Source: Chloroflexota bacterium (GTDB taxonomy: Bacteria; Chloroflexota; Anaerolineae; Aggregatilineales; Phototrophicaceae). Taken from it: DNA of 64,000 bases. Below are positions 1 through 7,478 of this stretch, piece after piece. The stretch covers positions 1 through 64,000 of the forward strand of contig JAPPMO010000011.1 in NCBI GenBank assembly GCA_028873975.1, read 5' to 3'. The translations under genes were made by a program, and so were the position numbers. How positions within the stretch are numbered: the first letter of the stretch is position 1; each line of letters starts with the position of its first letter. The notes below the pieces were generated by a model. The model saw only the letters and a list, made by a program, of their open reading frames with translations, had not been told where the DNA came from and ran no database searches.

Positions 1-54
1 AGTTCGTCCTTTTGCTCATTGGAAACAGTGCCATTATAATCCAGGACTATACAT

Positions 55-124
55 GTAGGGGCGCCCTATCAGGTCCCCCGCCAGAGCGCAAAAAGATGTA
101 GGGGCGCCCTATCAGGTCGCCCGG
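55..124. repeat. two tandem copies of intergenic repeat family A
   Basis: Positions 55-80 and 98-124 are near-identical direct copies beginning TGTAGGGGCGCCCTATCAGG and ending TC(G/C)CCCG, 43 bp apart. Each can form a short stem because GGGCG pairs with CGCCC. The same motif recurs at 949-998, 1141-1166, 12207-12305, 45445-45470, 49384-49406 and 52673-52698, always outside genes. This defines a dispersed palindromic family rather than a CRISPR array, since only two copies are adjacent and the gap is not a spacer of regular size. Confidence 0.7.
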
Positions 125-153
125 AAACACGACTAAAGGAACGTTGAGCGAAC

Positions 154-780
154 ATGAAACACCTCACACGACGCGAAAAAGAAAAAGAGATGCGGGCTGC
201 GGGACGACTGCCAAACGGGCAATCGCTGACGGAGAAATTCCCGGTGCTGACTTACGGACCGACCCCCAAATTCGATCCCCAAAGCTGGGACCTGCGCGTC
301 TTCGGCGAGGTCGCGGCCGAAAAACGCTGGACCTGGGAGGAATTCCTGCAACTGCCGACGGGCCAGATGACAGTGGATATCCACTGCGTCACCCGCTGGA
401 GCAAGTTCAATACCAGTTGGGAAGGCGTGATGTTCAAAGACTTCCTGCGCGAACTGGACGTGAAGCCATCAGCGCGCTACGTCATCGCCCACTGCGAATA
501 CGGCTATACCACCAATTTGCCGCTGGACACAATGGACGATGACGATGTCATGCTGGCTTACAAATACGAAGGCGAGTTCCTGCATGAACCCGAGCTGATG
601 GAACACGGCGGTCCCCTGCGCACGGTGGTGCCCAAGCGCTATTTTTGGAAGAGCGCCAAGTTCCTGCGCGCCCTCGAATTCAGCCCCGTCGACAAACCCG
701 GCTTCTGGGAGCAAGGCGGGTATCATAACGACGGCGACTTCTGGAAAGAAGAACGCTTCCAACGCCGCGGCTTCTTCTAA
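154..780 (+). CDS. sulfite-oxidase-like molybdopterin oxidoreductase
   Basis: Encodes 208 residues of the oxidoreductase molybdopterin-binding domain (sulfite oxidase/YedY superfamily). The expected molybdenum-ligating cysteine is Cys78 in the motif [14 protein letters not shown] at 151-156 is the usual cofactor-contacting loop. No Tat or Sec signal and no membrane segment are visible, so it belongs to the short, apparently cytoplasmic members with a single Moco domain and no C-terminal dimerisation domain. Its electron donor and substrate cannot be read from sequence. No molybdopterin-synthesis or heme partner gene is nearby. It lies alone between repeat-rich spacers, so it is probably monocistronic. 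Confidence 0.85.
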   Translation: MKHLTRREKEKEMRAAGRLPNGQSLTEKFPVLTYGPTPKFDPQSWDLRVFGEVAAEKRWTWEEFLQLPTGQMTVDIHCVTRWSKFNTSWEGVMFKDFLRELDVKPSARYVIAHCEYGYTTNLPLDTMDDDDVMLAYKYEGEFLHEPELMEHGGPLRTVVPKRYFWKSAKFLRALEFSPVDKPGFWEQGGYHNDGDFWKEERFQRRGFF

Positions 781-948
781 AACCCTAACCCGCCCCGCGC
801 CTGACTTCCGCCCGGTCGATTAACCCGGGTTATGGGATTTCCGTCCCTCCGTTGAGCGAGCTGAGGAGCGGACACCTTTTCACCAAGCTCGATATCGCCA
901 GTAGAACCAACAAAGTCATGCTAATGCGCTCCAAAATAAAAGTCGCCG

Positions 949-998
949 GTAGGGGCGACCGACCCGCAGTGTCTACGCGCGGCACCGGGTCGCCCGCA
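949..998. repeat. intergenic repeat family A, long-armed copy
   Basis: GTAGGGGCGACCGACCCG is followed after a short loop by CGGGTCGCCCGC, so the arms pair as an imperfect stem. The core GGGCGACC/GGTCGCCC is shared with the copies at 12280-12305, 49384-49406 and 52673-52698. Confidence 0.65.
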
Positions 999-1140
999 TA
1001 ACCTAACCGAAACGGTGGGCGAGCCAAGGCTCGCCTCTACAAATTGTTCCTTTTTCCGGGATTTGCATGACTTGCTTGCGCTTACTGAAAGCGTAGAAGT
1101 AGATTCAACAAAGAAATTGAAACCCGGGAAATTACGAATT

Positions 1141-1166
1141 GTAGGGGCGTTTCGGGGAAACGCCCG
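1141..1166. repeat. intergenic repeat family A, perfect hairpin
   Basis: GGGCGTTTC (1145-1153), loop GGG, GAAACGCCC (1157-1165) make a perfect 9-bp stem after the family prefix GTAG. The arms differ from other copies in a compensated way (TTTC/GAAA in place of ACC/GGT), which suggests selection for pairing. There is no T-run after it, so it does not look like a simple intrinsic terminator. Confidence 0.65.
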
Positions 1167-1258
1167 AAAATCAATCGTCTTCTCCGATTTTCTCTGTGCC
1201 TCCGCGCCTCTGTGGCAAAATACCTTGTGGTAAAATCCTCCAAAAAAAGGAGCTGCCC

Positions 1259-1720
1259 ATGACCAACCAACCCAACTGGCGCGACAATGGCGTCCGCATC
1301 GTCCGCGGCAGCGAACTCGATACCAACACCCCACAGACGCCCGGCATGACGCGCGCCGCCGCCATCAACCAAGCCAAAGCCGGTGCCGAGAAACTCTGGG
1401 CTGGCACCGTCAATATCGAACCCGACGCCAAAACCGGCGCCCATCACCATGGCGAATTGGAAAGCGTCATCTACGTCCTCAGCGGACGCGCGCGCATGCG
1501 CTGGGGAGACAAGCTCGAATACATCGCCGAAGCCGCTGCCGGCGATTTCATCTACGTGCCGCCCTATGTGCCCCACCAGGAAATCAACGCGGATCCAGAC
1601 CAGCCGCTCATCTGCGTCCTCGTCCGCAGCGATCAGGAAGCCATCGTCGTCAACCTCGATATCGAAGCGACCGAGAGCTCGGATACCACCTGGATCGGTC
1701 CCAATCATCCAAATCCATAG
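1259..1720 (+). CDS. small cupin-domain protein
   Basis: A 153-residue single cupin. Motif 1 is visible as HHHGELESVIYVLSG with its histidines and glutamate, and motif 2 as GDFIYVPPYVPHQEIN with the later histidine, so a metal site is likely. The start chosen is the ATG preceded by AAAAAAGGAGCTGCCC, a strong ribosome-binding site. The frame stays open upstream but runs through the spacer repeat. Cupins of this kind bind small carboxylates or sugars or act as isomerases or dioxygenases; the reaction cannot be told here. It stands alone and converges on the sugar operon ending at 1926. Confidence 0.8.
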   Translation: MTNQPNWRDNGVRIVRGSELDTNTPQTPGMTRAAAINQAKAGAEKLWAGTVNIEPDAKTGAHHHGELESVIYVLSGRARMRWGDKLEYIAEAAAGDFIYVPPYVPHQEINADPDQPLICVLVRSDQEAIVVNLDIEATESSDTTWIGPNHPNP

Positions 1721-1824
1721 ACCAGTAACCGACAACAATCAATGGGGCATGGCAAATACCGAGACAGACATCAGCTCGCCATGTCGAGATCTACAGTATT
1801 CTTGGGATTCGCGAATACGAGTCA

Positions 1825-1850
1825 CCCTTCCCCATTGCAATGGGGAAGGG
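1825..1850. terminator. 26-bp perfect palindrome between convergent genes
   Basis: CCCTTCCCCATTG followed directly by its exact complement CAATGGGGAAGGG gives a 13-bp stem with no spacer. It lies between the cupin gene and the convergent TIM-barrel gene, where a bidirectional terminator is expected. No T-run follows, so it may equally be a family B repeat copy, with which it shares CCCTTCCCC/GGGGAAGGG arms. Confidence 0.45.
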
Positions 1851-1925
1851 TCGGGGATGGGGTAGACAACACGAGGCGCCACTCCAATTCATACGCTTTG
1901 GGGAGGAATCGGGGGTGGCTGGTTC

Positions 1926-2762
1926 CTACCCGAGCAAGCGCCGCGCCGCATCCAGGCTCCGCGGCACGCCAACGCTCACCGGATCAGCCGCGCCTTCGTA
2001 TTCCAGCGACAGCCAACCGCTGTAGCCAATCTCCTCCAGCAGCGCGATCATCGCCGGCAAGTCCACCAAGCCCGCGCCGATCACCGAACCGGTCAGCAAC
2101 TGTCCATCAGGATCGGCGAAAATATGACCCGGCTCCTCAGCCGTTGCGCGGCGCATGTCCTTCAAGTGAACCAGCGCGATCAAATCAGCCAGGTCCCGCG
2201 CCGCCTCGAGCGGGTCCTGCCCCATCAGCAGGAAGTTCCCCGTATCCAGGTTGACGCGCAGCGCCGGCGAGCCCACGCCCGCGATGATGTCGCGCGCTTG
2301 ATCGCTGCGCCCGGCAAAGCGCCCGTGATTCTCCAGCGCCAGCGTGACTCCCTGACGCTCGGCATAAGCCGCCCCCGCCGACAAACCCTCGAGGATCCAA
2401 GACATGCCCTCCTCTTGGCTCAGTCCTTCCAGGTAACTCCCGCTAAACACGCGCATCAGGTTCACGTCCAGAGCCAGCGCAATGTCCACGCCGCGCTTGA
2501 GCGCGTCCAGTTCGCGCCGCCGGTCAGCCTCGTCCAGACGGATGAAGTTGTTGCTGATGGAATAAACCGCCATCTCCAGACCGGCATCGGCTATCCGCTC
2601 CTTGACCAGCGGAATCTCCCGCTCGGCATCGCTCCAAAAGACATCAAGAAGTTCGACGCCTTCGACCGCTTGCGCCGCGGCGAAGTCGATGAAGCCCATC
2701 AAGTCCATCTGACCGGCTTTCACCGCCGCTACCAGGCTCCACATGCTCAAGCTCAGTTTCAT
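1926..2762 (-). CDS. sugar phosphate isomerase/epimerase, TIM barrel
   Basis: A 278-residue protein of the xylose-isomerase-like TIM-barrel family (AP-endonuclease family 2 fold). Candidate metal ligands occur in order: Glu144 (ALENHGRF), Asp173 (NLDTGNF), His199 (VHLKDM) and Glu254 (LEYEGA). Relatives epimerise, isomerise or dehydrate keto-sugars and inositol derivatives, and some act on 3-keto-glycosides. It is the last gene of the operon that begins at 7228. Its start overlaps the stop of the Gfo/Idh gene by 4 bp, which fits translational coupling, and that pairing is typical of polyol or keto-sugar catabolism. The exact substrate is unknown. Confidence 0.85.
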   Translation of the reverse strand: MKLSLSMWSLVAAVKAGQMDLMGFIDFAAAQAVEGVELLDVFWSDAEREIPLVKERIADAGLEMAVYSISNNFIRLDEADRRRELDALKRGVDIALALDVNLMRVFSGSYLEGLSQEEGMSWILEGLSAGAAYAERQGVTLALENHGRFAGRSDQARDIIAGVGSPALRVNLDTGNFLLMGQDPLEAARDLADLIALVHLKDMRRATAEEPGHIFADPDGQLLTGSVIGAGLVDLPAMIALLEEIGYSGWLSLEYEGAADPVSVGVPRSLDAARRLLG

Positions 2763-3724
2763 GATTGGTCCCTCGCAGATTGATATGCGCTTTCGATCAC
2801 CCGCATCACCGCCAGCCCGTCCGCGCCGGAAACTAGCGGTACTTGCCCGGTTTCGATGCAGCGCAAGAAATGATCGGCCTGCGCGACAAAGCGATCGGGA
2901 CCGTCAAAGCGCCGCGCCGTCCAGTTTTCGTCCCCAGCCAGCCGATAGCGCAAGCCGGCCTCGGCATTATAGTCGATCACCGCCTGTCCTTCGCTGCCAT
3001 GGATGCGCGCGATGGCTTCCGCGACCGGCGTCACCCAACTGCAATTCAAGGAGCCCATGACGCCGCCCTTGCTTTGCACGAGCAGGGAGGCGCTGTCTTC
3101 CACCTCAATCGGCAGCGTCGAGGACAGAGCAGCCCGCGTCCGCGCTATTTCGTCGCCCGTCAAGGCGCGGAAGATGTCGATGCTGTGCACCAGCGTGTCG
3201 ATCAAAATGCCGCCGCCGGCGACCTCGGCATCGGTGAACCAGGACAGCCCCGCCCGCGCAAAGCGAAAAGCGAAGCGATTCTCGATCTGCGCCAGTTCGC
3301 CCAGCTTGCCACTGCGAATCAGATCTTGCGCCGCTTGCAAGGGTCCATGAAAGCGATGGCAAAAGGCGAACTGCAGGAGGCCGCCTCGCATAGCGTCGAC
3401 GATGGCCTGTGTTTCGGAAAGCGTGCGCGCCGGCGGTTTTTCGCACAAGACCGCAATCCCCAGCGCCGCCGCCGCTTCCACATAGGGCAGACGATACTTC
3501 GGTGGCGTGCAGATGCTGACGGCATCGGGCTTCAGGACATCCAGCATGGCTTCGCCATCGCTGAAGACCGCCCCGCCATAGGTCGCCGCTTTTTCGCGCG
3601 CCGCCGATTCGAGCGCATCGGCGATGCCGACAATCTCGCAGCGCTCGGCATGGGCGGCATAAGCGCGCAAATGCGCCCCGGCGATGCCCCCCGCGCCGAT
3701 TACCGCCACTCGTATTTTTGCCAT
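2759..3724 (-). CDS. Gfo/Idh/MocA family dehydrogenase
   Basis: A 321-residue NAD(P)-dependent oxidoreductase. The N-terminal Rossmann fold shows [11 protein letters not shown] (residues 8-18), followed by the family EKP signature (Glu95-Pro97) whose lysine is catalytic. [15 protein letters not shown] segment supplies the conserved aspartate and histidine of the C-terminal domain. Members oxidise hydroxyls of sugars, inositols or glycosides. The gene follows the permease gene by 3 bp and overlaps the downstream isomerase gene by 4 bp, so it is firmly within the transporter operon and probably performs the first oxidation of the imported sugar. Confidence 0.88.
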   Translation of the reverse strand: MAKIRVAVIGAGGIAGAHLRAYAAHAERCEIVGIADALESAAREKAATYGGAVFSDGEAMLDVLKPDAVSICTPPKYRLPYVEAAAALGIAVLCEKPPARTLSETQAIVDAMRGGLLQFAFCHRFHGPLQAAQDLIRSGKLGELAQIENRFAFRFARAGLSWFTDAEVAGGGILIDTLVHSIDIFRALTGDEIARTRAALSSTLPIEVEDSASLLVQSKGGVMGSLNCSWVTPVAEAIARIHGSEGQAVIDYNAEAGLRYRLAGDENWTARRFDGPDRFVAQADHFLRCIETGQVPLVSGADGLAVMRVIESAYQSARDQS

Positions 3725-3727
3725 TTG

Positions 3728-4591
3728 TTACCCTTTGAGACCAGTTAGCGCGATGCCGCGCACAAAAGTCTTCTGCGTGAAGAAAAACAGCACGATCGTC
3801 GGCAGCATCGCCAGCGTCGAGGCCGCCATCATCAATTGCCACTGCGCACCGTACATATTCTGGAACAGCTTCAAGCCCAGCGAGATCGTCCAATCTTGCT
3901 GATTCTGCAAATAAATCAAGGGACCCAGGAAGTCGCGGTAAGTCTGCACGAAGGTGAAAAGCGCCACCACCGCCAGTGCCGGGCGCATCAGCGGAATCAT
4001 CACATGCCACAAAATGCCCAACTCGCTCGCCCCGTCAATCCGCGCCGCGTCGCTCAGTTCCTGCGGGATCGTCAGCAAGAACTGCCGCAAAAGAAAGACA
4101 TAGAGCGCGCTGCCGAAGAAATGCGGGACCACCAGCGGCAAAAATGTACCCACCCAGCCCAGGTCTCTGAAGATCAAATACAGCGGAATCAGCGTAACCT
4201 GGGACGGCAGCATGATCGTGCTCAGGTAAATAAGAAAGACGATATTGCGCCCGGGCCATTGAATCCGCGCGAAGCCATAAGCGATGAACGTGCAAGACAG
4301 CACCGTGCCCAGCACCGTCAAGCCAGAGATGGCAATCGTATTCCACATATAACGCCAGAAGGGAATATAGGTCGTCGAATCGGCGAAATTATGCCATTGC
4401 GGGTTCGGCGGGATGATCGGCGGCGGCTGCGCGAAGATCTCCACATCCGTTTTCAGCGCCGTCACCAACAGCCAATACAGCGGGAAGATATAGGCGACCG
4501 CCATGATAATGACAATTGTATAAGCGATCGTCCGCTTGATGCGATCTTGAATGATGCGGTTTTCTTGCCAGCGGATTGCTGTCGTCGCCAA
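3728..4591 (-). CDS. sugar ABC transporter permease, MalG type (system 1)
   Basis: A 287-residue inner-membrane permease with six predicted hydrophobic segments. The cytoplasmic EAA loop (DAARIDGASELG), where the ATPase docks, is recognisable. The C-terminus ends GIALTGLKG, a frequent MalG-type tail. It pairs with the MalF-type permease encoded upstream and the binding protein at 5936-7228. No ATPase gene occurs in the operon, so energy must come from a shared MsmX/UgpC-like subunit encoded elsewhere. Confidence 0.93.
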   Translation of the reverse strand: MATTAIRWQENRIIQDRIKRTIAYTIVIIMAVAYIFPLYWLLVTALKTDVEIFAQPPPIIPPNPQWHNFADSTTYIPFWRYMWNTIAISGLTVLGTVLSCTFIAYGFARIQWPGRNIVFLIYLSTIMLPSQVTLIPLYLIFRDLGWVGTFLPLVVPHFFGSALYVFLLRQFLLTIPQELSDAARIDGASELGILWHVMIPLMRPALAVVALFTFVQTYRDFLGPLIYLQNQQDWTISLGLKLFQNMYGAQWQLMMAASTLAMLPTIVLFFFTQKTFVRGIALTGLKG

Positions 4592-4675
4592 GTTTGCAAG
4601 CCTCCAATTTACGGTAGCCCAGCGCGTTTACGGCTTCGCCTTTGCCTGCTAGCCCTAATCGCCGCCGCCGAGCGG

Positions 4676-5602
4676 CTAATTCTCCGCATGATAATAGACC
4701 CAGCCGGCGGTCTTAAACAAAATCACCGTCGCAATCAGCACAATCATGAACAGAATCCAGGCTTGCGCGCTGGCATAGCCCATCTTGAACTGCTGAAAGG
4801 CAGTTTGATATAGATACATCGAATAGAACATCGCCGAGTTGGCGACGCCGCCCGCCGAGCCATCGCGCGTCGCCGTCATCACCCAGGCTTCCGTGAAATA
4901 TTGGAAATAACCGATCACGTTGACGATGATCGTGTAAAAGATCACCGGGCTGATCATCGGCAGCGTGATCCTGAAGGTCTTCTGGATCGCGTTGGCTCCA
5001 TCGAGCTCAGCCGATTCCAACAAGTCATAAGGCACATCTTGCAGGCTCGCCAAATAGATCAGGATCGTGTTGCCGCCGAACCAGGCCCCCATGAAGATCA
5101 ACGACGGCTTGACCCAGTTCGGGTCGGTCAGCCAGCCGATAGGCGACAAACCGATAAACCTCAAAAATTCGTTCAAAATGCCGAACTGACCGTTGAAGAT
5201 CCACAACCAGACAATGGTCGAGGCGACCACCGGCGTGATCGACGGCACATAGAAAATGCTGCGATAGATCGACAGCCCCCTGATCTTGGTATTGAGCAGC
5301 AGCGCCATCAACATGTTGAAGACCAGATGAATCGGCAGGCCGATCAAGACCATGTACAAGGTATTCTGAATGCCGATTTTGAAGACGCGGTCTTCCAGGA
5401 GGAATAAATAATTGTTCAAGCCGACGTAGCGCGGCGGCTGCAAAATGTTGTAGCGTGTGAAGCTGTATTGCAACGATTGAATGATCGGACCGATATTGAA
5501 GACGAAAAAGCCGACAATAGCCGGCGAAATGAAGAGCAAGCCGACAATCAGCGAGCGCCTTTGCCGCTTGGTGAGTCTAAGGCGTCCTGTTGAAATGGTC
5601 AT
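4676..5602 (-). CDS. sugar ABC transporter permease, MalF/UgpA type (system 1)
   Basis: A 308-residue permease with about six membrane segments, starting near residue 15 (SLIVGLLFISPAIVGFFVF). The EAA loop reads ESAELDGANAIQKTFRITLP, the site of contact with the nucleotide-binding subunit. A signature of the MalF/UgpA branch is the first periplasmic stretch (SLQYSFTRYN). The 333-bp gap to the upstream binding-protein gene contains an inverted-repeat element (5726-5901), which may uncouple the two expression levels. An 84-bp gap separates it from the second permease. Confidence 0.93.
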   Translation of the reverse strand: MTISTGRLRLTKRQRRSLIVGLLFISPAIVGFFVFNIGPIIQSLQYSFTRYNILQPPRYVGLNNYLFLLEDRVFKIGIQNTLYMVLIGLPIHLVFNMLMALLLNTKIRGLSIYRSIFYVPSITPVVASTIVWLWIFNGQFGILNEFLRFIGLSPIGWLTDPNWVKPSLIFMGAWFGGNTILIYLASLQDVPYDLLESAELDGANAIQKTFRITLPMISPVIFYTIIVNVIGYFQYFTEAWVMTATRDGSAGGVANSAMFYSMYLYQTAFQQFKMGYASAQAWILFMIVLIATVILFKTAGWVYYHAEN

Positions 5603-5935
5603 TCACAACGAGCGTTCAAGTTCGCGGCCGCAAAGCCATGCCCTTGCTTGCTACCTATGAAACCTATACAGAGCGCAAAGGACATGGACCTTGCGGGTCG
5701 CCTGAATTATCCGCTTCTGAAAAATGGGCGATTCACAGGACTCTGTTGAAATACGCCCCCATCCCCCGGCCCCTTACCCCCAAAATGAGGGAAGGGGAGC
5801 TTTCTGAACCCTAATAAGCCGTTAAAGCCCCTCCCTCTTTATGGGGGAGGGGTTTGGGGTGGGGGTTTATGCGATTTTCAACAGAGTCCATAGAATCGCC
5901 CCTAAAAATTGACATGCAAAGGTATGGACAGCGAC
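5603..5935. other. 333-bp spacer between binding-protein and permease genes
   Basis: No credible gene is seen. Its main content is the inverted-repeat element at 5726-5901, described separately. The 120 bp nearest the permease (5603-5725) and the short stretch beside the binding-protein stop (5902-5935) show no further recognisable site. Because transcription runs leftward from 7228, this DNA is the mRNA spacer between the two cistrons. Confidence 0.6.
5726..5901. mobile_element. MITE-like element with 26-bp terminal inverted repeats
   Basis: The left end (5726-5751) reads GGGCGATTCACAGGACTCTG then TTGAAA. The right end (5876-5901) is its inverse with 23 of 26 positions matching. Between them lie two C/G-rich palindromic blocks of family B, with arms such as CCCCTCCC and GGGAGGGG. 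The short direct repeat AAAAAT occurs 1-3 bp outside each end and is a possible target duplication. It has no coding capacity, so any movement would need a transposase supplied in trans. The element sits between binding-protein and permease cistrons. Confidence 0.5.
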
Positions 5936-7228
5936 CTACATCATCGCCATGTCCAGCTCGCGCTGAACTTCTTCGGTAACGCGATCCAGCGCTTCCTGCG
6001 CCGTCAGTTGACCGGCTTTCACCGCTGTCTCCGCCTCGCCCAGGCGCGAATTGTAGAAGTCGTTCACCGGAATCTTGGGCGGACCAAAGGCATTCGGCCC
6101 ATTCAGCAAGTCCAGCGCCAGTTGGAAGCGATGATCGCTGACGAAGCGCTCCGCCGTCGCGGCTGCCACCTTGGGCGGGATGTTCTGGATATTGAAGCAG
6201 AACTCGCCCATGTGCTCGTCTTCGCTCAGCCAACGGATGAATTCCCAAGCCGCGTCCGGGTTGATCACGCCGGTCGGAATCGTGAAGACACTGCCGCCGA
6301 AGGTGGTGGCGTTGGGCCGCCCGCCATCGGGGTAGGGCGCCGCGATCATATCCATCTCGAGATCGGGCGCGAACTTCTTCTGGAATTGGATGAACCATTC
6401 GCCGACTTGCTTGAAGCCTTCCTTGCCGACGAAGAAGGGATTCTGCGTGCTGAGGTAATCACCGAAACCGCTGGTGAAAGCCGCCACCTTTTCCGGTCCC
6501 AGCCGCGACCAATAACCAGCCATCCACTCCAATGCCGCAACATTGGCCGGATCATTGGCTGTGATGGTCCCGCTGTCTTCGTCATATAAGTTGCCGCCGA
6601 AGACATGCGCCCACCAAGTGAGATTGGCTGGCAGCAAGCCGACGCGCTCGATATTGCCATCGCTGTCGATGACCTCAAAGGCTTGCGAAACTTCGTCAAG
6701 CTCGTCAATGCTGGTCGGGGGCTCGCTGAAGCCCAGTTCTGCCATAGCCGGCGGCGAAAATGCCAAAACGCGGGCGTTCGAGGTGCACATCAAACCCCAA
6801 AGCTCGCCGTTATACCACCAGTTGTCCCATAGCTGCGGGAAGTACCCCGAACCGTCTATGCCAGCCGCTTCCGCATAGGCGGTCAAGGGGGTCAGCGCGC
6901 CTTGCGAAGCGATCTGCACCAATTGGTGCAGCCAGACTGCCGAGACCACATCCGGCGGATTGCCGCCAGCGATAGCCGTCAGCACCTTTTCGTATTGGCC
7001 GAAGACAGTCGTCATATTGACGTAGATATTCCCGCTCTCTTCGTTGAATTGATCGACCAGACCCTGCAAAACATCAAACTCGAAGCCGCTCCAACCCGTC
7101 CAATAATTGAGAAATGCCTGCTCTTGCGCGTAGGTCAAACCGGCCGGCATGGCGGATATGCCCGCTGCCGTACCCGCCGCCAAGCTCGCCCGCAGGAAGT
7201 CCCGCCGCGAAATTCCTTTGTCACTCAT
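5936..7228 (-). CDS. extracellular sugar-binding protein with Tat signal (system 1)
   Basis: A 430-residue family 1 solute-binding protein of a CUT1 transporter. The N-terminus carries a twin-arginine signal (ISRRDFLRAS) followed by a hydrophobic stretch and a likely cleavage after LTYAQ, so it is exported folded, unlike the other four binding proteins here, which have Sec signals. There is no lipobox cysteine. A strong ribosome-binding site (GAAGGAGTGAACT) precedes the ATG. It is the first gene of the leftward operon with two permeases, a Gfo/Idh dehydrogenase and a TIM-barrel isomerase. The ligand is probably an oligosaccharide or polyol, but this is not determined. Confidence 0.9.
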   Translation of the reverse strand: MSDKGISRRDFLRASLAAGTAAGISAMPAGLTYAQEQAFLNYWTGWSGFEFDVLQGLVDQFNEESGNIYVNMTTVFGQYEKVLTAIAGGNPPDVVSAVWLHQLVQIASQGALTPLTAYAEAAGIDGSGYFPQLWDNWWYNGELWGLMCTSNARVLAFSPPAMAELGFSEPPTSIDELDEVSQAFEVIDSDGNIERVGLLPANLTWWAHVFGGNLYDEDSGTITANDPANVAALEWMAGYWSRLGPEKVAAFTSGFGDYLSTQNPFFVGKEGFKQVGEWFIQFQKKFAPDLEMDMIAAPYPDGGRPNATTFGGSVFTIPTGVINPDAAWEFIRWLSEDEHMGEFCFNIQNIPPKVAAATAERFVSDHRFQLALDLLNGPNAFGPPKIPVNDFYNSRLGEAETAVKAGQLTAQEALDRVTEEVQRELDMAMM

Positions 7229-7478
7229 AGTTCACTCCTTCATTTATGTTTTACGTAAACGGTGAGCCCTCCCGGGCAATCACTGCCTGAATTGAGCGAA
7301 TTGCAACCTTTCCTATCCTATTTGTACTAGAATAAGAAGCGTAACCGCAACTATCGCTGATTTTGACCCGAATCTGCGATTCTGTCAAATGCCGTTGTCG
7401 TTGACCAAGTCGGCGCCAACGATTCGCGCAATCTCGAAGACAGCCCCAAAGTCAAATCCGGCGAACTGGAAAAACCGC
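7229..7478. promoter_or_regulatory. divergent promoter region with TTTACGTAAA palindrome
   Basis: Genes diverge from here: binding protein leftward, hybrid histidine kinase rightward. A 10-bp perfect palindrome TTTACGTAAA lies at 7250-7259, about 20 bp upstream of the binding-protein start, with a central CG step as in many LacI-family operators. No LacI-type regulator gene is present in the window, so the protein that would bind is unknown. No clear promoter hexamers could be assigned. Confidence 0.4.

Larger units (their letters stand above)
781..1258. other. 478-bp non-coding spacer rich in repeats
   Basis: No convincing gene is present. It carries a long-armed family A repeat (949-998), a perfect family A hairpin (1141-1166) and a stretch at about 1185-1215 (TCTCTGTGCCTCCGCGCCTC and following). 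Read on the minus strand that stretch gives the 'CHRGAEAQRK' type peptide familiar from spurious ORFs over a widespread bacterial intergenic repeat. A related version lies at about 21048-21078. Short reading frames across this spacer follow the repeats and are not credible genes. Confidence 0.7.

Noticed and set aside
55..124. Possible CRISPR array from the two direct repeats
   Set aside because: Only two copies, no regular spacers, no cas genes, and the repeat recurs singly across the window.
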